A DNA stretch of 64,000 bases from AP-15 sp963703745 (GTDB taxonomy: Bacteria > Pseudomonadota > Alphaproteobacteria > ATCC43930 > CGMCC-115725). The notes below the pieces were generated by a model that had not been told where the DNA came from, searched no databases, and was given only the letters and a program-made list of their open reading frames with translations. The translations under genes were made by a program, and so were the position numbers. The stretch covers positions 434,001 to 498,000 of the forward strand of contig CAVPFL010000002.1 of assembly GCA_963703745.1 (NCBI GenBank), in the 5' to 3' direction. Shown piece after piece: positions 61,736 through 64,000 of this stretch. Position 1 is the stretch's first letter; each line of letters begins with the position of its first letter.

Positions 61736-62394
61736 CGGCGATAACCTCCTACGAGCTGCATAGGCTCCTCGGCGAGCACGGCGCGCGCCCGAGTCGGTGA
61801 TTCGATCCGCATAAAGGACACAACATCCTCCGGGTTGTCGATGTCGAGAGCAATCCCGGGCAGGTGCACGATATTCGGCCGGATGCCGCACGCTTCGGCC
61901 GCCTGAATATGTGGGTAGAAACTGTTCTCGCCAAAGCGCAAAGGTACGGCGTCAGGGGGCGAGCAGACGATCGTGTTCGAGCCCCGCTCGTCATGCGACG
62001 GGACGATCGTGAAGGACGGTGCCGGCGGGTGGGCGGCGAGCACGCTCGCGATCTCAGCCGGGGTGACGAGCGGGATGTCGCCCGGCAGAGTTAGCATGCC
62101 CAGGCATCCCTCGGCGGCCAGCAGGCGCGCTGCCGCGGTGACTGCGCCGGTATGACCGTCGCGGGCACCGGTTTCGATCAACCGCGCGCCGTAGGTCGCC
62201 GCCAAGCGGCCGGCCTCGGCATCCACCGTCACAACCACGAGCCCGGCGATGCCCGGGGTTGCGGTCAGCGCCGCCAGCACATCCTCGAGCATCGCCAGCG
62301 CCAGCGCCTGCCGGGTCTCCGGCCGCAGCATCGCGGCGAGGCGCTCCTTCGCTCGATCGACCTCCTTGACCGGTACGACCGCCCACAGGTCCAT
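61732..62394 (-). CDS. cofC: CofC/FbiD guanylyltransferase of F420 synthesis
   Basis: A 220-aa nucleotidyltransferase that activates 2-phospholactate, phosphoenolpyruvate or 3-phosphoglycerate with GTP for transfer to FO. Landmarks are the start MDLWAVVPVKEVDRAKERLA, MLTLPGDIPLVTPAEIASVL (metal-binding Asp) and IVPSHDERGSNTIVCSPPDA and FGENSFYPHIQAAEACGI. Which acid it uses cannot be read. One base separates its ATG from the cofD stop, and it overlaps fbiC by four bases. Confidence 0.94.
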   Translation of the reverse strand: MDLWAVVPVKEVDRAKERLAAMLRPETRQALALAMLEDVLAALTATPGIAGLVVVTVDAEAGRLAATYGARLIETGARDGHTGAVTAAARLLAAEGCLGMLTLPGDIPLVTPAEIASVLAAHPPAPSFTIVPSHDERGSNTIVCSPPDAVPLRFGENSFYPHIQAAEACGIRPNIVHLPGIALDIDNPEDVVSFMRIESPTRARAVLAEEPMQLVGGYRR

Positions 62395-62395
62395 T

Positions 62396-63343
62396 TCAGA
62401 AACCTCGGCCGGCCGCTTCCAACACCACCCGCGCCAATGCCTCGCGATCCTCAAGCGACAGCATCAAAGTCCGCGCAAAGATCACCGGGACGCCGAGACC
62501 GTGGATCTCTTCGGTATCCGCCTCGTCGGCGACATAGAGGTCGAGGATGTCGCCGTAATGCCGCGCCACGGCCGCGGCGTCCACGGGCAGGCCGAGCTCG
62601 GCCATCATCTTGGCGGTCGGGCCCTTGACCGCCTTGCCGCCGATGATCGGCGAGACCGCGATGACCGGTGCCGCGCAAGCACGCAGCGCCTCGCAAACGC
62701 CCCGCAGGCTGAGGATCGGGTCGATGCTGATAAACGGGTTCGACGGGCAGATCACGACCGCGCGCAAATTTTTGTCGGCCAGCGTTGCCAGGAAATCGGG
62801 CTGTGGTCGCGCTTCGCCCGCACCGGCAAAGGCAATCTCGCGGACCGCGGGGGCGCAGCGCTCGCGCACGAAATAGTCCTGGAAGTCGAGCCAGCCAGCC
62901 GGCGTCGAGAGCCAGGTGCGCACCCGGTCGTCGGTCATCGGCAACAGCCGCGCAGCAATCCCGAGGCGGCGGCGAAAATCGTCGGTGATCTCAGACAGGC
63001 TCTCGCCCGTGGCGAGCCGCCGGGTGCGCTCGACATGAGTGGCGAGGTCGCCGTCGCCGAGGTTGAACCAAGTCTCGCCGCCGAGGCTCGCGAGCGCCGC
63101 CATAAAGGTCCAGGTCTCGTCACGCCGGCCCCACCCCAACTCCGGGTTGTCGAGGCCGGCGAGGGTGTAGAGCAAGGTGTCGATATCGGGCGAGATCGAA
63201 AGCCCAAGATGCTCGAAATCATCGCCGGTATTGGCGACCACGGTCAGCGCTCCGGGAGGCAAAATTCGATAGAGGCCGAGGGCGAGCTTGGCGCCGCCGA
63301 TCCCGCCCGACAGCGCGAGCACGAAACCCTCTGGTCGGGTCAT
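62396..63343 (-). CDS. cofD: CofD/FbiA 2-phospho-L-lactate transferase
   Basis: A 315-aa enzyme that joins the guanylylated acid to FO to form F420-0 or its dehydro form. Landmarks are LALSGGIGGAKLALGLYRIL, VVANTGDDFEHLGLSISPDI, ETWFNLGDGDLATHVERTRR, and VVICPSNPFISIDPILSLRG, IAVSPIIGGKAVKGPTAKMM. The length is normal. The ATG overlaps the cofE stop by ATGA. Confidence 0.96.
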   Translation of the reverse strand: MTRPEGFVLALSGGIGGAKLALGLYRILPPGALTVVANTGDDFEHLGLSISPDIDTLLYTLAGLDNPELGWGRRDETWTFMAALASLGGETWFNLGDGDLATHVERTRRLATGESLSEITDDFRRRLGIAARLLPMTDDRVRTWLSTPAGWLDFQDYFVRERCAPAVREIAFAGAGEARPQPDFLATLADKNLRAVVICPSNPFISIDPILSLRGVCEALRACAAPVIAVSPIIGGKAVKGPTAKMMAELGLPVDAAAVARHYGDILDLYVADEADTEEIHGLGVPVIFARTLMLSLEDREALARVVLEAAGRGF

Positions 63344-64000
63344 CGAAAGAGGTCGTGCTCCGCAGGACGGATCAAGAAGCCAGCCGGCCGATCCGGAGCA
63401 GACCAGGCGAGGCCACGCACCAGCACCATCGGCATGGCTTCGTCGGCCTGCCCCATCAAGAGCCCCGCGGCGGCGGCGATCTCATCGGCAAAGCCGGTCT
63501 CGGTGACCAACAATTCCCGCCCAAAGAGATCGGGATGGCCGCGCAGGTCGACGAGTGCTGGCAGCCCTGCCGCACCAATCGCGACACCGACCGTGCCCTT
63601 GCGCCAAGGCCGTCCAAAGCTGTCGCTGATTATGACGCCGAGCCCGACGCCGAAGGCGCCGAACAGATATTGCCGCAAGGCGTGAGCCGAGCCGTCTGGG
63701 TCGACCGGCAGTAGCAACACGCGCTCTGACCCGGCCTCCCCGTCGATGTTCGAGTGATCGATACCGGCATTGGCCATCACGAAACCGAGGCGATGCTCGA
63801 CGATCAGAAGACCCGGGCGGTGGCGGACAACTCGTTTCGATTCGGAGAGAACCACCTCGACAAAGCGCGGGTCCTTGTCGAGTTCGGCGGCCAGCGCGAT
63901 CGCACGCTCCGAGGGCTGGACGGTGGCGATATCGACATACCGTCCCTCGGCCTTGGAGACGATCTTCTGCGCCACCACCAGGACATCGCCCTCTTCCGGG
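63340..64000 (-). CDS. cofE: CofE/FbiB F420-0:L-glutamate ligase, N-terminus beyond edge
   Basis: The reading is open to the window end, so the first ~30 residues of the usual ~250 are missing; visible sequence starts with PEEGDVLVVAQKIVSKAEGR. Other landmarks are VVRHRPGLLIVEHRLGFVMA, NAGIDHSNIDGEAG and VIISDSFGRPWRKGTVGVAI. The enzyme adds the gamma-linked glutamate tail to F420-0. There is no nitroreductase-like C-terminal domain as in actinobacterial FbiB, so it is of the stand-alone CofE type. It leads the cofE-cofD-cofC-fbiC operon as far as can be seen. Confidence 0.95.
   Translation of the reverse strand, partial: PEEGDVLVVAQKIVSKAEGRYVDIATVQPSERAIALAAELDKDPRFVEVVLSESKRVVRHRPGLLIVEHRLGFVMANAGIDHSNIDGEAGSERVLLLPVDPDGSAHALRQYLFGAFGVGLGVIISDSFGRPWRKGTVGVAIGAAGLPALVDLRGHPDLFGRELLVTETGFADEIAAAAGLLMGQADEAMPMVLVRGLAWSAPDRPAGFLIRPAEHDLFR

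Noticed and set aside
62249..63685. 478-aa plus-strand ORF across cofC and cofD
   Set aside because: High-GC shadow; the minus-strand genes have full family motifs and overlapping starts.

Overview
The window looks like a GC-rich alphaproteobacterial chromosome, probably a soil or environmental Rhodospirillales/Hyphomicrobiales-type genome. The supporting genes are a Ros/MucR zinc-finger regulator, an HpnM-type MlaC relative, the pheA-kdsB pair opposite a membrane-anchored cytochrome c, YejAB-type transporter genes, and REP-like palindromes. The closest genus cannot be decided by reading. I saw no rRNA, tRNA or CRISPR array.

Layout. 0-8 kb: a Tyr/Gly/Pro-rich secreted protein cut by the window edge, an HpnM/MlaC-like protein, then a same-strand block of a ZorA-like stator, a ZorB-like OmpA-domain stator and a large class A penicillin-binding protein. 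8-16.7 kb: glyoxalase-fold protein, a frameshifted zinc-type alcohol dehydrogenase, a FUSC exporter, an NTF2-like protein, transketolase, and a MOSC/ferredoxin-reductase/ferredoxin fusion. 16.7-25.7 kb: an accessory island with AT-richer orphan genes, a RAYT transposon and a detached copy of its tail, a VapBC-like pair, an HNH endonuclease, a flavin disulfide reductase, a deleted chimeric duplicate of that reductase, and a second NTF2-like copy.

26-41.5 kb is mostly metabolic: Ldh2-type dehydrogenase, pheA, kdsB, cytochrome c, a HisN-like phosphatase, yejA-yejB without yejE or yejF, a Tat-exported solute-binding protein, an LLM-class oxidoreductase, an amidohydrolase and mucR, then an IS1595-like remnant and an SDR. 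41.5-49.5 kb: a degenerate J-domain protein, a WD40 remnant, a tight crotonase-radC-acyl-CoA dehydrogenase operon, and a methyltransferase/glutathionyl-hydroquinone reductase pair. 49.5-58.3 kb: a GH63-like glucosidase and DUF1223 protein, then a run of decayed genes (PIN toxins, PEP-CTERM protein, LprI-like protein, IS5 transposase, FAD oxidase, serine recombinase) around an intact class III nucleotidyl cyclase and a DUF882 protein.

59-64 kb holds a tightly overlapping coenzyme F420 operon (cofE-cofD-cofC-fbiC, minus strand). The fbiC linker between the two radical-SAM halves contains a palindromic repeat inserted in frame. F420 synthesis is uncommon in Proteobacteria; the LLM-class oxidoreductase at 36-37 kb is a possible user. 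The two most interesting points are the ZorAB-like motor next to a peptidoglycan synthase with no Zorya effector, and the repeat-bearing fbiC. Many pseudogene calls rest on one-base frameshifts and so depend on assembly quality.
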